Origin: Providencia sp. PROV188
GTDB lineage: Bacteria; Pseudomonadota; Gammaproteobacteria; Enterobacterales; Enterobacteriaceae
NCBI RefSeq assembly: GCF_027595165.1
Contig: NZ_CP097291.1
Location: forward strand, 1,612,001 to 1,676,000
DNA: 64,000 bases
Direction: 5' to 3'
Made by a program: the position numbers and the translations under genes. Positions 8,633-15,518 of this stretch are shown here, piece by piece; the first letter of the stretch is position 1; every line of letters starts with the position of its first letter. Under the pieces are notes generated by a model. That model worked only from the letters and a program-made list of their open reading frames with translations. It had not been told where the DNA came from and made no database searches.

Positions 8633-8653
8633 CTCACATTTGTGAGATTTTTT
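8633..8653 (+). terminator. Orphan terminator hairpin
   Basis: CTCACA (8633-8638) pairs with TGTGAG (8641-8646) and is followed by ATTTTTTG. It reads on the plus strand, but no plus-strand gene precedes it, so it could end an unannotated small RNA from 8229-8630. Confidence 0.5.
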
Positions 8654-8779
8654 GTTTATTTTATTAGAGTATAGAGTCGTGGTTTATAAAGCTAGTAAAT
8701 AAAGTGCAATGTTACTAATATGAATTCCAATTATTACTATAAATCAATTTTGTATATAAGTGATTTTATATAAGGTGCA

Positions 8780-9778
8780 ATGATGGTTAATATTCTTACC
8801 TCTAGCGATAAGAGCAATACATCAGGTAAAAAAATCACAGTAGGTATTAGCTCATGCTTATTGGGTGATAGCGTTAGATTTGATGGTGGTCATAAGCGCT
8901 TTCATTTTGCTGTAGATGAGTTATCAGATTATTTCGAATACCAACAAGCATGCCCGGAAATGGCGATTGGTTTACCAACACCTAGACCCGCATTGAGGCT
9001 AGTTAAATCTGACGAAAATAGCGTTAGGCTCAAATTCAGCGATGGTCGTGAAGGGGATTTAACTGAAGAGATGATTCAGTTTTCGACCACTTATTTGAGT
9101 GGGCTTTTAAATTTAAGTGGTTATATTGTATGCAAAAACTCACCTAGTTGTGGCTTGGAAAGGGTTCGAGTATATGATTCTGTTGGCAATGGTAATAAAA
9201 AGTCTGGAATGGGGCTTTTTACTGAACAATTACTCAAAGCAATGCCTTGGTTGCCTGTTGAGGAAGATGGCAGGTTAAGCGATCCTCATATTCGAGAAAA
9301 TTTTATTATACGGGTATTTGCTCTTCATGAGCTAAATGAATTAAAGAAAAATGCATTTAATCGTCATTCATTAATCGACTTTCATACTCGATATAAGCTC
9401 CTTTTATTAGCGCATTCACAGCCTCTTTATCGAGAACTTGGTCGTTTTGTTGCTAGTAACAATGAATGGGATTCAATCGATTCTTATTTTGATGAGTATC
9501 GAAATAAGTTTATGAATTTATTACAACACCAAGCGACTAGGCGCAATCACACTAATGTGCTTATGCATATCCAAGGTTATTTTAAACGCTATCTGACATC
9601 AAACCAAAGACAAGCATTGAGCGCGTTAATCCTCGAATACCGCCAAGGAACACAGCCTTTATTGGCTCCATTAACATTAATTACGCACTATTTATCTGAA
9701 TATCCTGATAACTATTTGAATAATCAAAAATACTTTCATCCTTATCCTCAGTCATTAAGATTGAGATATGGGTTATGA
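8780..9778 (+). CDS. DUF523-DUF1722 fusion (TudS-like desulfidase + YbgA domain)
   Basis: The 332-residue protein has two parts. Residues about 20-160 are a DUF523 domain, the TudS-type thiouracil desulfidase fold. The three expected cluster cysteines are present in SSCLLG, ACPEM and NSPSCG. Residues about 190-310 are a DUF1722 (YbgA) domain with the usual YKLLLLAHS and RQALSALI blocks. E. coli YbgA has only the second part; the fused form is common in other gammaproteobacteria, often near photolyase genes, although none is seen here. The start at 8780 follows AAGGTG; a second ATG is the next codon. The function of the fused protein is not established. Confidence 0.85.
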   Translation: MMVNILTSSDKSNTSGKKITVGISSCLLGDSVRFDGGHKRFHFAVDELSDYFEYQQACPEMAIGLPTPRPALRLVKSDENSVRLKFSDGREGDLTEEMIQFSTTYLSGLLNLSGYIVCKNSPSCGLERVRVYDSVGNGNKKSGMGLFTEQLLKAMPWLPVEEDGRLSDPHIRENFIIRVFALHELNELKKNAFNRHSLIDFHTRYKLLLLAHSQPLYRELGRFVASNNEWDSIDSYFDEYRNKFMNLLQHQATRRNHTNVLMHIQGYFKRYLTSNQRQALSALILEYRQGTQPLLAPLTLITHYLSEYPDNYLNNQKYFHPYPQSLRLRYGL

Positions 9779-10170
9779 TATTAAAATACTACTTCAGTAT
9801 TTTAAAGTTGCTGATATGATTGGTTCTTCCAATCATATGAATATTGAATCTAAAGACCATGTTGGCTATCTATATGAGTTATTTGAAAAAATTATTGCTA
9901 ATGAATGGATGGCACACTAAGCAAAATCCCCCCTTTTGCCGTGAAATTGAAAATTAAATTTGCTATCCCAGTGTTTGTGTGGCTTAATACTTCCACTGGT
10001 TTGGAAGTACAGACCTATTTATGAAAGCAAGTTTTGAAAAGTTCCCCCGTTTAGCGTTATCCCACAGATACCCATTCGTAGTGAATTCCTTCTAATTAGT
10101 TCCATAAGTATCAAGAAAAATCAAACCTATATGCCATGTGGCAACAATTAAAAATTCAAAGGAATTCAAT
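9779..10170. other. Hairpins, a doubtful 34-codon ORF, and the cold-shock gene leader
   Basis: After the TudS/YbgA stop come two perfect hairpins: an 8-bp stem at 9783-9803 (AAAATACT with AGTATTTT) and a 10-bp stem at 9814-9838 (ATATGATTGG with CCAATCATAT). An ATG at 9816 opens a 34-codon frame ending at 9920 that overlaps the second hairpin; it has no clear ribosome site and I do not recognise it. The rest is the long untranslated leader of the cold-shock gene. Confidence 0.4.
10003..10015 (+). promoter_or_regulatory. Cold-box-like element in csp leader
   Basis: GGAAGTACAGACC resembles the E. coli cold box (TGACGTACAGA) found at the 5' end of cspA-type mRNAs. It lies about 160 nt upstream of the start codon, as expected for the long structured leader of cold-induced csp genes. 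Confidence 0.6.
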
Positions 10171-10383
10171 ATGTCTAATACAATGACTGGTTTAGTAAAA
10201 TGGTTTAACGAATCTAAAGGCTTTGGCTTTATTTCTCCTGAAGATGGAAGCAAAGATGTGTTTGTTCACTTTTCTGCAATCCAAAGTGATAGCTTTAAAA
10301 CTCTTAATGAAGGGCAAAAAGTCAGCTTCTCGGTAGAAAATGGTGCAAAAGGTCCAGCTGCTGTAAATGTAGTGGCTCTTTAA
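10171..10383 (+). CDS. Cold-shock protein (CspA family)
   Basis: This 70-residue single cold-shock domain protein has both RNA-binding motifs, KGFGFI and VFVHF, and the start MTGLVKWFN typical of CspA paralogues. It binds single-stranded RNA and DNA and melts RNA structure in the cytoplasm. I chose the ATG at 10171, with AAAGGA seven bases upstream, over an in-frame ATG at 10138 that would add 11 unrelated residues. The long leader and cold-box-like element suggest cold induction. Which Csp paralogue it is cannot be decided here. Confidence 0.93.
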   Translation: MSNTMTGLVKWFNESKGFGFISPEDGSKDVFVHFSAIQSDSFKTLNEGQKVSFSVENGAKGPAAVNVVAL

Positions 10384-10544
10384 GATCGATCTCTTTATGA
10401 GATGTCCTTGAAATAAAGGTTCTCTATATAGACTCTATCATTTTGAAGCAACCAAAAGTAACCCTTCCGGTGTTAAATGCACTTTTGCAAAAGTACCATT
10501 GAAAGCTCAGACATGTTAGTCACCAGATTGGATATTTTTAAAAA

Positions 10545-10567
10545 CCTCGCTATGGCGGGGTTTTTTT
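10545..10567 (+). terminator. Terminator downstream of the csp gene
   Basis: CCTCGC (10545-10550) pairs with GCGGGG (10555-10560) around TATG and is followed by seven T. It lies 160 bp after the stop codon, so the mRNA would have a long 3' UTR. Confidence 0.8.
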
Positions 10568-10608
10568 ATGCTTGCTTACATTTAATGTAAAGAATTGTAA
10601 GTGTTGAA

Positions 10609-10636
10609 TTGAAATTTTCATTAGCGACACTATATA
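10609..10636 (+). promoter_or_regulatory. Candidate promoter of the Hsp20 gene
   Basis: TTGAAA (10609-10614), a 16-bp spacer and TATATA (10631-10636). The -35 also fits the sigma-32 box, but the -10 is not a clear sigma-32 CCCCAT element. Confidence 0.4.
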
Positions 10637-10729
10637 AGTTATGCACCAAGATAAAGAGTTAATCCATACGGGCGAATGGCTAATGGTGCTTATGTAATAG
10701 GTAGTTAGTTTGATATTGAAGGAGAAATT

Positions 10730-11185
10730 ATGTCTAACATTAGATCTTTTTCACTACTTCCAACATTATCTGATAACCTACTTTCTAGCAGGTTTGACCA
10801 AATGGATCGTTTATTCAGCCAATTAACTGGTAACCGACCATTAACCTCAGAGCATCCTTATAATTTAAAGCAAATAAATGAATCAAATTATCAATTAATT
10901 GTCAGTGTTCCTGGTTATAAAGAGGATGACTTAAGCGTATCCTTAAAAGGTGGGAAGCTCTATGTACAAGGTGAGCAATCAACTGAATTAGTTAATGATT
11001 CAGAGAAATGGATCCATAAAGGTATAACACAAAATAAATTTTCTCTTGAATTTAATCTCGGTAAGAATGTAAAAATTGAAAGCGCAGAATTATCAAGCGG
11101 TTTGTTAACATTAAATATTGAATATGAAATTCCGGAAGAAGAGAAACCTCAGATCATAGCTATTGAAAATAAAGATACAAAATAA
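10730..11185 (+). CDS. Small heat-shock protein, Hsp20/IbpA family
   Basis: The 151-residue protein is an alpha-crystallin-type holdase that binds unfolding proteins in the cytoplasm. The alpha-crystallin domain covers about residues 40-135. It includes YQLIVSVPGYKEDDLSV, a GITQNKFSLEFNL strand region and SGLLTLNIEYEIPEE, all typical of IbpA/IbpB. The N-terminal arm (FDQMDRLFSQLTGN) also matches IbpA. It is more divergent than an orthologue of ibpA should be, so it is probably an additional paralogue (inference). The start has GGAGAAATT before ATG. A 6-bp pair GCACCA/TGGTGC spans the leader; a thermosensor is possible but not shown. Confidence 0.9.
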   Translation: MSNIRSFSLLPTLSDNLLSSRFDQMDRLFSQLTGNRPLTSEHPYNLKQINESNYQLIVSVPGYKEDDLSVSLKGGKLYVQGEQSTELVNDSEKWIHKGITQNKFSLEFNLGKNVKIESAELSSGLLTLNIEYEIPEEEKPQIIAIENKDTK

Positions 11186-11200
11186 TTTTTCTGTATTTTT

Positions 11201-11227
11201 AACCCGTCAGCAATGGCGGGTTTTTTT
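11201..11227 (+). terminator. Terminator of the Hsp20 gene
   Basis: AACCCG (11201-11206) pairs with CGGGTT (11217-11222), followed by a T-run, 16 bp after the stop codon. Confidence 0.85.
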
Positions 11228-11327
11228 GCCTAATACATGTTAGTGCAGGGAACATGAAAGCCAGCTGTAAAAAATCGTAATTGTTACTGCCACTGGCTTG
11301 GATGATGTAATCACTGCTCGACCTACT

Positions 11328-11377
11328 GACTCCGCTACCCGAAATTATTGGTTATTCAGACAACGAATCGCGGAGTC
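11328..11377. repeat. Inverted repeat GACTCCGC / GCGGAGTC
   Basis: A perfect 8-bp inverted pair (11328-11335 and 11370-11377) is separated by 34 bp, just after the 3' end of the small minus-strand ORF. No T-run follows on either strand. The role is unknown. Confidence 0.4.
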
Positions 11378-11387
11378 CAAGCAAACG

Positions 11388-11579
11388 TTAATACCAATCA
11401 GTGAACGCTCTTGCGAAAAAAATTAAATTTATGAAAGCCAGAGTGCTTAACAAGTAGATAGAGAATTTTAAAAAAAGTGTCATTATATCTGGTTGTTTTT
11501 TATCTTGAGCAATAATGAATAGGATGCAGGCAAGGGCAGGGATAAATACGAGTAAGAGAGCCATAGGGTTAGTATACAT
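11388..11579 (-). CDS. Small two-helix membrane protein, unknown function
   Basis: This 63-residue ORF would encode two hydrophobic helices (about residues 6-24 and 35-57) joined by a polar loop QDKKQPD. No known family is recognised. A GGGAG sequence lies 14 bases before the ATG, which is long for a ribosome site, so the start may be wrong. The clean hydrophobic pattern makes a real protein more likely than chance, but the call is uncertain. Confidence 0.45.
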   Translation of the reverse strand: MYTNPMALLLVFIPALACILFIIAQDKKQPDIMTLFLKFSIYLLSTLAFINLIFFARAFTDWY

Positions 11580-11963
11580 ATATATCGATACCGCTCCCTT
11601 ATGTAATGAAAATTTTATTCAATAGTAAAGTATATTTTTAACAGGAAAGCAATATGGAAAATTGAGCAGTAACGAATTTAACAATAGAGTGGTCAACAAA
11701 TCCAATTGTTTAAATTGTTAATATATTAACAATTAATATAAAAATTTCACCAATACACAGATATCACTTCATAGCGGATCGAGTGATTTAACTTAAAGGG
11801 AGAGGGAACCTTGGCTACAATCGCGATCGTGGCAGTGAACTTTACAAATTCAACCAACATAAATCAATTTGTGGTTGGTGACCATTTGCAGGAAGATGAT
11901 TGCGTTTTATTAAGTTGGTAATGAGAAATGAAAGGGCTTTGCAACAAGCCCTTTTGGGGAGAA
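11580..11963. other. 384-bp AT-rich gap
   Basis: No convincing gene is present. A TTG-started 36-codon frame (11811-11921) has a GAGGGAA sequence upstream but resembles nothing I know. The hairpin at 11931-11954 is listed separately. Confidence 0.35.
11931..11954 (-). terminator. Hairpin downstream of the DUF1161 gene
   Basis: AAAGGGCTT (11931-11939) and AAGCCCTTT (11946-11954) form a perfect 9-bp stem 10 bp after the minus-strand stop codon. The T-run is weak (TTTCATTTC). Confidence 0.65.
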
Positions 11964-12197
11964 TTATTTTTTTGTATAAATAATTTTTTGTGTTTCATTA
12001 GAACAATTACCTACAACAGTACCTTGTTGTGAGGCTGCTTCTTCATTTGAAACGACGGTAATGGTAAAGCTCTCTTCAGGAACGCCATTGTTAATAATTT
12101 TTTGCGTAATTTCTTCAACAACGCTTTCGCATGACGCACTCGCAATCGCTGGAATAAATAATGTTATTAATGTAGCAATAATTATTCTTCTTTTCAT
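11964..12197 (-). CDS. Periplasmic DUF1161 family protein
   Basis: The 77-residue protein has a Sec signal peptide (MKRRIIIATLITLF then PAIASA, cleavage before SCES). The mature part has the DUF1161 pattern: a first Cys near the new N-terminus, ITQKIINNGV, and a terminal VVGNC...KKIIYTK. The two cysteines probably form a disulphide in the periplasm. The function of the family is unknown. I start it at the ATG at 12197, nine bases after AGGA; the frame extends two codons to a TTG. Confidence 0.8.
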   Translation of the reverse strand: MKRRIIIATLITLFIPAIASASCESVVEEITQKIINNGVPEESFTITVVSNEEAASQQGTVVGNCSNETQKIIYTKK

Positions 12198-12300
12198 ATG
12201 CAATATTCCTTATAAGCTGGAGTCATTTAATAGAAATTCTTTTAAAAAGCTTAATAAGTATACTTAAATGAAATATTTAAAGCTATCCGTTGATAGTAGT

Positions 12301-12343
12301 AAAACACTAGAAGGTATCTTCATCTCTAACCCGCTAGTGTTTT
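12301..12343 (-). terminator. Long inverted repeat after the entericidin gene
   Basis: AAAACACTAG (12301-12310) and CTAGTGTTTT (12334-12343) are a perfect 10-bp pair 23 bp after the entericidin stop codon. Read on the minus strand the stem ends in TTTT. Confidence 0.6.
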
Positions 12344-12366
12344 ATTAATCTGTTAAATGTAGGTTT

Positions 12367-12498
12367 TTACTGGGCTACTCTCTGTATTGCCTTACCTCCA
12401 GCCTCTATGTCTTCACCAACACCTTTAGTGGTGTTACAGGCAGTTAATGTGAAAACAACAGCTAATGAGCAAATAAGAAAACTGATTTTTTTCAACAT
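12367..12498 (-). CDS. Entericidin-family lipoprotein (EcnA/EcnB type)
   Basis: This 43-residue protein starts MLKKISFLICSLAV, has a lipobox LTAC (Cys21) and a short mature part NTTKGVGEDIEAGGKAI, the recognisable signature of entericidins. These are small envelope lipoproteins; in E. coli the ecnAB pair behaves as an antidote and a bacteriolytic toxin in stationary phase. Only one gene is found here. The (V)GEDI(E)AGG(K)AI pattern is shared by both members, so A or B cannot be assigned. The ATG at 12498 follows AAGGAAGAAAAT, a strong ribosome site. Confidence 0.88.
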   Translation of the reverse strand: MLKKISFLICSLAVVFTLTACNTTKGVGEDIEAGGKAIQRVAQ

Positions 12499-12673
12499 AT
12501 TTTCTTCCTTTTAGGTGTGAAGTTATAAGTTACAAAAGATCATTTTTAATTATAGCAGAACAACTTGATTGATATTTTCACTTGCATAGAGCTGTCATAT
12601 TTTTAGTGTTAATACTTTAAGTATTAACACTTATTATACTGTCAATCAACATTAGCAATGAAGGGTACATTCT

Positions 12674-12796
12674 ATGAAATTAGAAGAGATATTTATCCGT
12701 ATGCTTAATGTTTTTCAATGCTTGTTAGTCGGTATTCTTTTAATATTATTATCAATCGCTTTACCACTCTGGCTATGGCAATCAAAAACCATTTAA
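12674..12796 (+). CDS. 40-residue single-helix membrane protein, unknown
   Basis: The ORF starts MKLEEIFIRMLNVF and has one hydrophobic helix (about residues 15-34) followed by WQSKTI. AAGGG lies eight bases before the ATG. The strong ribosome site, clear membrane helix and positive C-terminus support a real membrane microprotein. No family is recognised. Confidence 0.5.
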   Translation: MKLEEIFIRMLNVFQCLLVGILLILLSIALPLWLWQSKTI

Positions 12797-12812
12797 GAAC
12801 GGCGATGAGCTT

Positions 12813-12962
12813 ATGAAAACATTAGACACAATAAATAATAGTGGCCTAGGTAAAGTCTGGTTTGCTGCGAAAGGAAGCGATAGTGGATATCAGATGAAGC
12901 ACGAAATGTCGTCACCAGTATACACGACAAATTTTGATGAGTTGCCTGTGGCGAGCGCTTGA
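12813..12962 (+). CDS. 49-residue ORF, unknown
   Basis: This soluble ORF starts MKTLDTINNSGLGKVWFAAK and lies 16 bp after the 40-residue membrane protein, possibly in the same transcript. The ribosome site is weak. Composition looks protein-like, but no family is recognised and it may be spurious. Confidence 0.3.
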   Translation: MKTLDTINNSGLGKVWFAAKGSDSGYQMKHEMSSPVYTTNFDELPVASA

Positions 12963-13004
12963 AAAGGTCATGCCTTGGGTCATGGGATTTAACTAGACGG
13001 TTTT

Positions 13005-13349
13005 TTACTCATCATCTAAATGGAATTTGTGTAACATTCGATGAGCAATAGGTGCAAATATCAATCCTAGAGTGGTCATAAAAACCAGACTGGTGAATAC
13101 ACCATAAAAAGCGAAAAAAATCTTTCCTGAAATGTTTTGCGGAACAATGTATGGACCAATTCCATTAGCTATAAAGGCACTGTTGAATGTGGCATCATGC
13201 CAACTTATGCTCGAATCAAAAGCTATATGCCCGACAATGCCAATGAGTAAAGTGGTAACGATAAGTGCAAAAGCGTAACCAAAATGTAATAGCATTCGCT
13301 TTAAAAAAGCGCGGAAAGAAATTAATGGCATATTTTTAGATTCAAACAT
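13005..13349 (-). CDS. Two-helix, channel-like membrane protein (paralogue 1)
   Basis: The 114-residue protein has a membrane helix (about 20-45), a re-entrant-like segment (FNSAFIANGIGPYIVP) and a second helix (about 80-101), ending in HRMLHKFHLDDE. It is clearly related to the protein at 18906-19244, which has the same tail (HRILHKWHLEED). The helix-pore-helix layout and GK(I)FFAFYG after the loop resemble two-helix K+ channels (Ion_trans_2), but the selectivity filter TVGYG is absent. The function is unknown. A large inverted repeat lies 27-61 bp upstream of the start. Confidence 0.6.
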   Translation of the reverse strand: MFESKNMPLISFRAFLKRMLLHFGYAFALIVTTLLIGIVGHIAFDSSISWHDATFNSAFIANGIGPYIVPQNISGKIFFAFYGVFTSLVFMTTLGLIFAPIAHRMLHKFHLDDE

Positions 13350-13375
13350 AATTTTTCCTAAAAAGTAATTTAGTG

Positions 13376-13410
13376 AGGTAATTACATAATAAACTTATGT
13401 AAGATTACCT
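13376..13410. repeat. Imperfect inverted repeat upstream of the channel-like gene
   Basis: AGGTAATTACATAA (13376-13389) faces TTATGTAAGATTACCT (13395-13410). With two unpaired bases the arms form a 14-bp stem. It sits in the promoter region of the minus-strand gene starting at 13349 and is 120 bp from the plus-strand MmcQ gene. It could be an operator. Confidence 0.5.
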
Positions 13411-13529
13411 AAAATTTTTATTTTGACAATAGTGTCATAAGTTAGGCTAAATTCGCGTATTTTTTCGTTTGTTGCAATTTATATTCTCGCTAAGTTAGCA
13501 TAACTGAAACTTATCAGTGGGATGGTGAG

Positions 13530-13886
13530 ATGAACAAAAATGAACTTATGGAATATATCCAGAGTAATTATGGTGCTGTCGCTGAGTACCCATGGGCTAA
13601 GTTTCCTAGTTACATTATTTATAGACATAAAAATAACGCAAAGTGGTTTGCTGTCATTCTGACGATTTCTTCAAAGAGATTATACGAAAGCGAGAGTGAT
13701 GAGATGGTTAATATTATAAACCTCAAATCTCCTCCTGAATTAGTTGGTTCATTGAGGTTAAAGGAAGGGGTATATCCAGCATATCATATGAATAAAGAGC
13801 ACTGGATTACTATAAAGTTGGACAGTGGATTTCCTGAAGATGAGCTTAAAGCGTTGATTGACGAGAGTTACAAATTGACTGCATAA
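13530..13886 (+). CDS. MmcQ/YjbR family protein
   Basis: The 118-residue protein matches the MmcQ/YjbR (DUF419) family: an N-terminal ELMEYIQSNYGAVAEYPW segment, a KWFAVI strand, LKSPPELVGSLR and a C-terminal HWITIKLD and PEDELKALIDESY. The family has a CyaY-like fold and its members are thought to bind DNA or nucleotides, but the function is not established. The length is typical. The start follows GGATGGTGAG. Confidence 0.88.
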   Translation: MNKNELMEYIQSNYGAVAEYPWAKFPSYIIYRHKNNAKWFAVILTISSKRLYESESDEMVNIINLKSPPELVGSLRLKEGVYPAYHMNKEHWITIKLDSGFPEDELKALIDESYKLTA

Positions 13887-13977
13887 GCTTAATCATTGAT
13901 AGTGCAACACTAAATCGATAGATGAATCTTATTTAAACTGGTTATATATACTCATTGCAATATAACTTGGAGTGAAT

Positions 13978-14427
13978 ATGAACAGAGCATCATTATCTAA
14001 AAGTTCTCCTGATGCGTATAACAAATTGATTGAGATTAGCAATTATATTGATGAGCAAGCAGTATCATTAGGATTGGAAGAAGGATTTATCCACCTGCTT
14101 AAATTGAGAGTTTCCCAAATTAACGGCTGTGCTTTTTGCGTGAGACTTCATACCCAAGACGCTCAAAAATGCAATGTGAGTATTGATAAAATCGCATTGG
14201 TTACTGTATGGGAAGAAGCAGATTATTTTTCAGAAAAAGAGAAAGCTGCATTCTTATTGGCTGAATCAGTCAATATGGTTCATGTGGGGCATATACCTAA
14301 TGATGTTTATGAAAAAGCCGCGGAGCACTGGAGCGATGAGCAACTAGTATTAATTGAATGGGTATCTATCATCATAGGTTCTTTTAATCGCATTGCTATC
14401 GCGAGCCGCTATAAAGTGAAGCCGTAA
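13978..14427 (+). CDS. Carboxymuconolactone decarboxylase / AhpD-like protein
   Basis: The 149-residue protein has the CMD-family core with the redox motif CAFCVRLH (about residues 50-57; CxxC plus a His four residues on), as in AhpD-type alkylhydroperoxidases. Preceding residues LLKLRVSQINGC are the usual helix. The role is probably peroxide or disulphide reduction in the cytoplasm; the substrate is unknown. I use the ATG at 13978 after TTGGAG; a GTG two codons earlier is possible. It is not next to ahpC. Confidence 0.85.
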   Translation: MNRASLSKSSPDAYNKLIEISNYIDEQAVSLGLEEGFIHLLKLRVSQINGCAFCVRLHTQDAQKCNVSIDKIALVTVWEEADYFSEKEKAAFLLAESVNMVHVGHIPNDVYEKAAEHWSDEQLVLIEWVSIIIGSFNRIAIASRYKVKP

Positions 14428-14569
14428 TTATAGCAGTCTTATTCGCTAGTCGAATTATAGGTTAATATTAGTGATACTTGTCCTATATTTACAATAAGTA
14501 AAGTGACTTCATTTTTAATCTACGTGACACTGGATCGTGCGTATTAATCAGCTAATGGAGTAATTACTT

Positions 14570-14791
14570 ATGTTCCCAGAGTATCGTGATTTAATCTCGC
14601 AACTTCGTCAGTCAGATCCTGATTTTAGAGCCTTATTTAATAGGCATAATCAACTCGATCATGAAATAGCTAGACTGGAGCATCCAGACAGAAGTGGGTA
14701 TGGCACTGATGTTATCGAGTTAAAAAAAGAAAAACTTCGTCTCAAAGAAGAGATACATCAAATACTTAAAAACCCGCCAGAATTGAGTTAA
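14570..14791 (+). CDS. YdcH family protein (DUF465)
   Basis: This 73-residue, highly charged helical protein matches YdcH: the N-terminal MFPEYRDLISQL, then FRALFNRHNQLDHEIARLE and a coiled coil LKKEKLRLKEEI. DUF465 proteins are small predicted coiled-coil hairpins of unknown function. The ribosome site is GGAG, ten bases before the ATG. Confidence 0.88.
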   Translation: MFPEYRDLISQLRQSDPDFRALFNRHNQLDHEIARLEHPDRSGYGTDVIELKKEKLRLKEEIHQILKNPPELS

Positions 14792-14815
14792 ATCGATAAA
14801 TTACGACAATTCATA

Positions 14816-14839
14816 GCCTCGCCAAGTGTGGGGCTTTTT
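14816..14839 (+). terminator. Terminator of the YdcH-family gene
   Basis: GCCTC (14816-14820) pairs with GGGGC (14830-14834, one wobble), followed by TTTTTATT. Confidence 0.65.
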
Positions 14840-14924
14840 ATTGATTTTATTAGAAGTAATTTGCACTTAATCCTATATGCGGAACTACTTAGCTAAGATA
14901 GTGTGTCCGAAAAGGAGAATATAT

Positions 14925-15068
14925 ATGCCTGTATTTAACCCAATAGAAATGATCGCAGAAGTGATGATGAGCTCTATCAGTATGATTGCAACGCCTGTGG
15001 AATACCTACTTTATAGTGGAAAAATAACAGAAATATTCATGATGAATGTATTTTATATTCAACCCTAA
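14925..15068 (+). CDS. 47-residue small protein, unknown
   Basis: The ORF starts MPVFNPIEMIAEVMMSS and has an amphipathic, methionine-rich sequence ending in MNVFYIQP. An almost ideal ribosome site AAAGGAG lies eight bases before the ATG, which is why I call it although no family is recognised. The frame extends 16 codons upstream to another ATG without a comparable site. Confidence 0.5.
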   Translation: MPVFNPIEMIAEVMMSSISMIATPVEYLLYSGKITEIFMMNVFYIQP

Positions 15069-15098
15069 GGGCGCTCTCAAATACATCAATAAACGAGA

Positions 15099-15135
15099 CT
15101 TAGCATAAAGTGAAAGCTAAAGGCTTTATGCTAAG
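15099..15135. terminator. Perfect 12-bp hairpin between convergent genes
   Basis: CTTAGCATAAAG (15099-15110) and CTTTATGCTAAG (15124-15135) lie between the small plus-strand gene and the minus-strand XRE gene. It may serve both directions, although T-runs are poor. Confidence 0.55.
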
Positions 15136-15150
15136 AGGAGAGTTTAAATA

Positions 15151-15387
15151 TTATGATTCTGGATTTAAATAAGCGTCGAGCAGTGTGTGAAGTTCAACAT
15201 TTAATACTGAGCTTAGTGCAATAAGATGTGCAACATATATAGATGAGGAGCCGTCTTCATATTGGGAGTATGTGCGCTCTGAAACTGAAATGGCTTTGGC
15301 TATCTCGGTGACAGTTATTTGACGAGCGAGACGCTGTTCTTTGATGAATTGACCTAAAGAGAGGTTGTTAAGTTTTCTTTCGTTCAT
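15151..15387 (-). CDS. XRE-family HTH transcriptional regulator
   Basis: The 78-residue protein is a single Cro/CI-type helix-turn-helix domain (about residues 14-67: LGQFIKEQRLARQITVTEIAKAISVSERTYSQYEDG). Small stand-alone XRE regulators of this kind occur in fimbrial loci of Morganellaceae (MrpJ type), but no fimbrial genes are in this window. The ATG at 15387 has AGGG eight bases upstream. A TTG ten codons earlier is also in frame. The target is unknown. Confidence 0.8.
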   Translation of the reverse strand: MNERKLNNLSLGQFIKEQRLARQITVTEIAKAISVSERTYSQYEDGSSSIYVAHLIALSSVLNVELHTLLDAYLNPES

Positions 15388-15518
15388 CTGTACAGCCCTA
15401 AAATTAGTGGTGGACAATAAATAACATAGATATGTTAAACGTTAATAGGGAAGTATCTGCATTTTGGTGATGATAGGATAATTTTATGATAATTATCCTA
15501 ATGTATGGTAATTCGCTC

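Larger units (their letters stand above)
8229..8779. promoter_or_regulatory. 551-bp divergent region between Mo hydroxylase operon 1 and the TudS/YbgA gene
   Basis: The region is very AT-rich. It contains the palindrome TTGATATATCAA (8398-8409), an inverted repeat at 8444-8477 and a terminator-like hairpin at 8633-8652 that belongs to no called gene. No credible protein ORF is seen. The first two elements lie about 170-250 bp upstream of the Mo subunit start and may be operators (inference). Confidence 0.45.

Noticed and set aside
11811..11921. 36-codon TTG-started ORF
   Set aside because: The start codon is weak and no family or hydrophobic pattern supports it.
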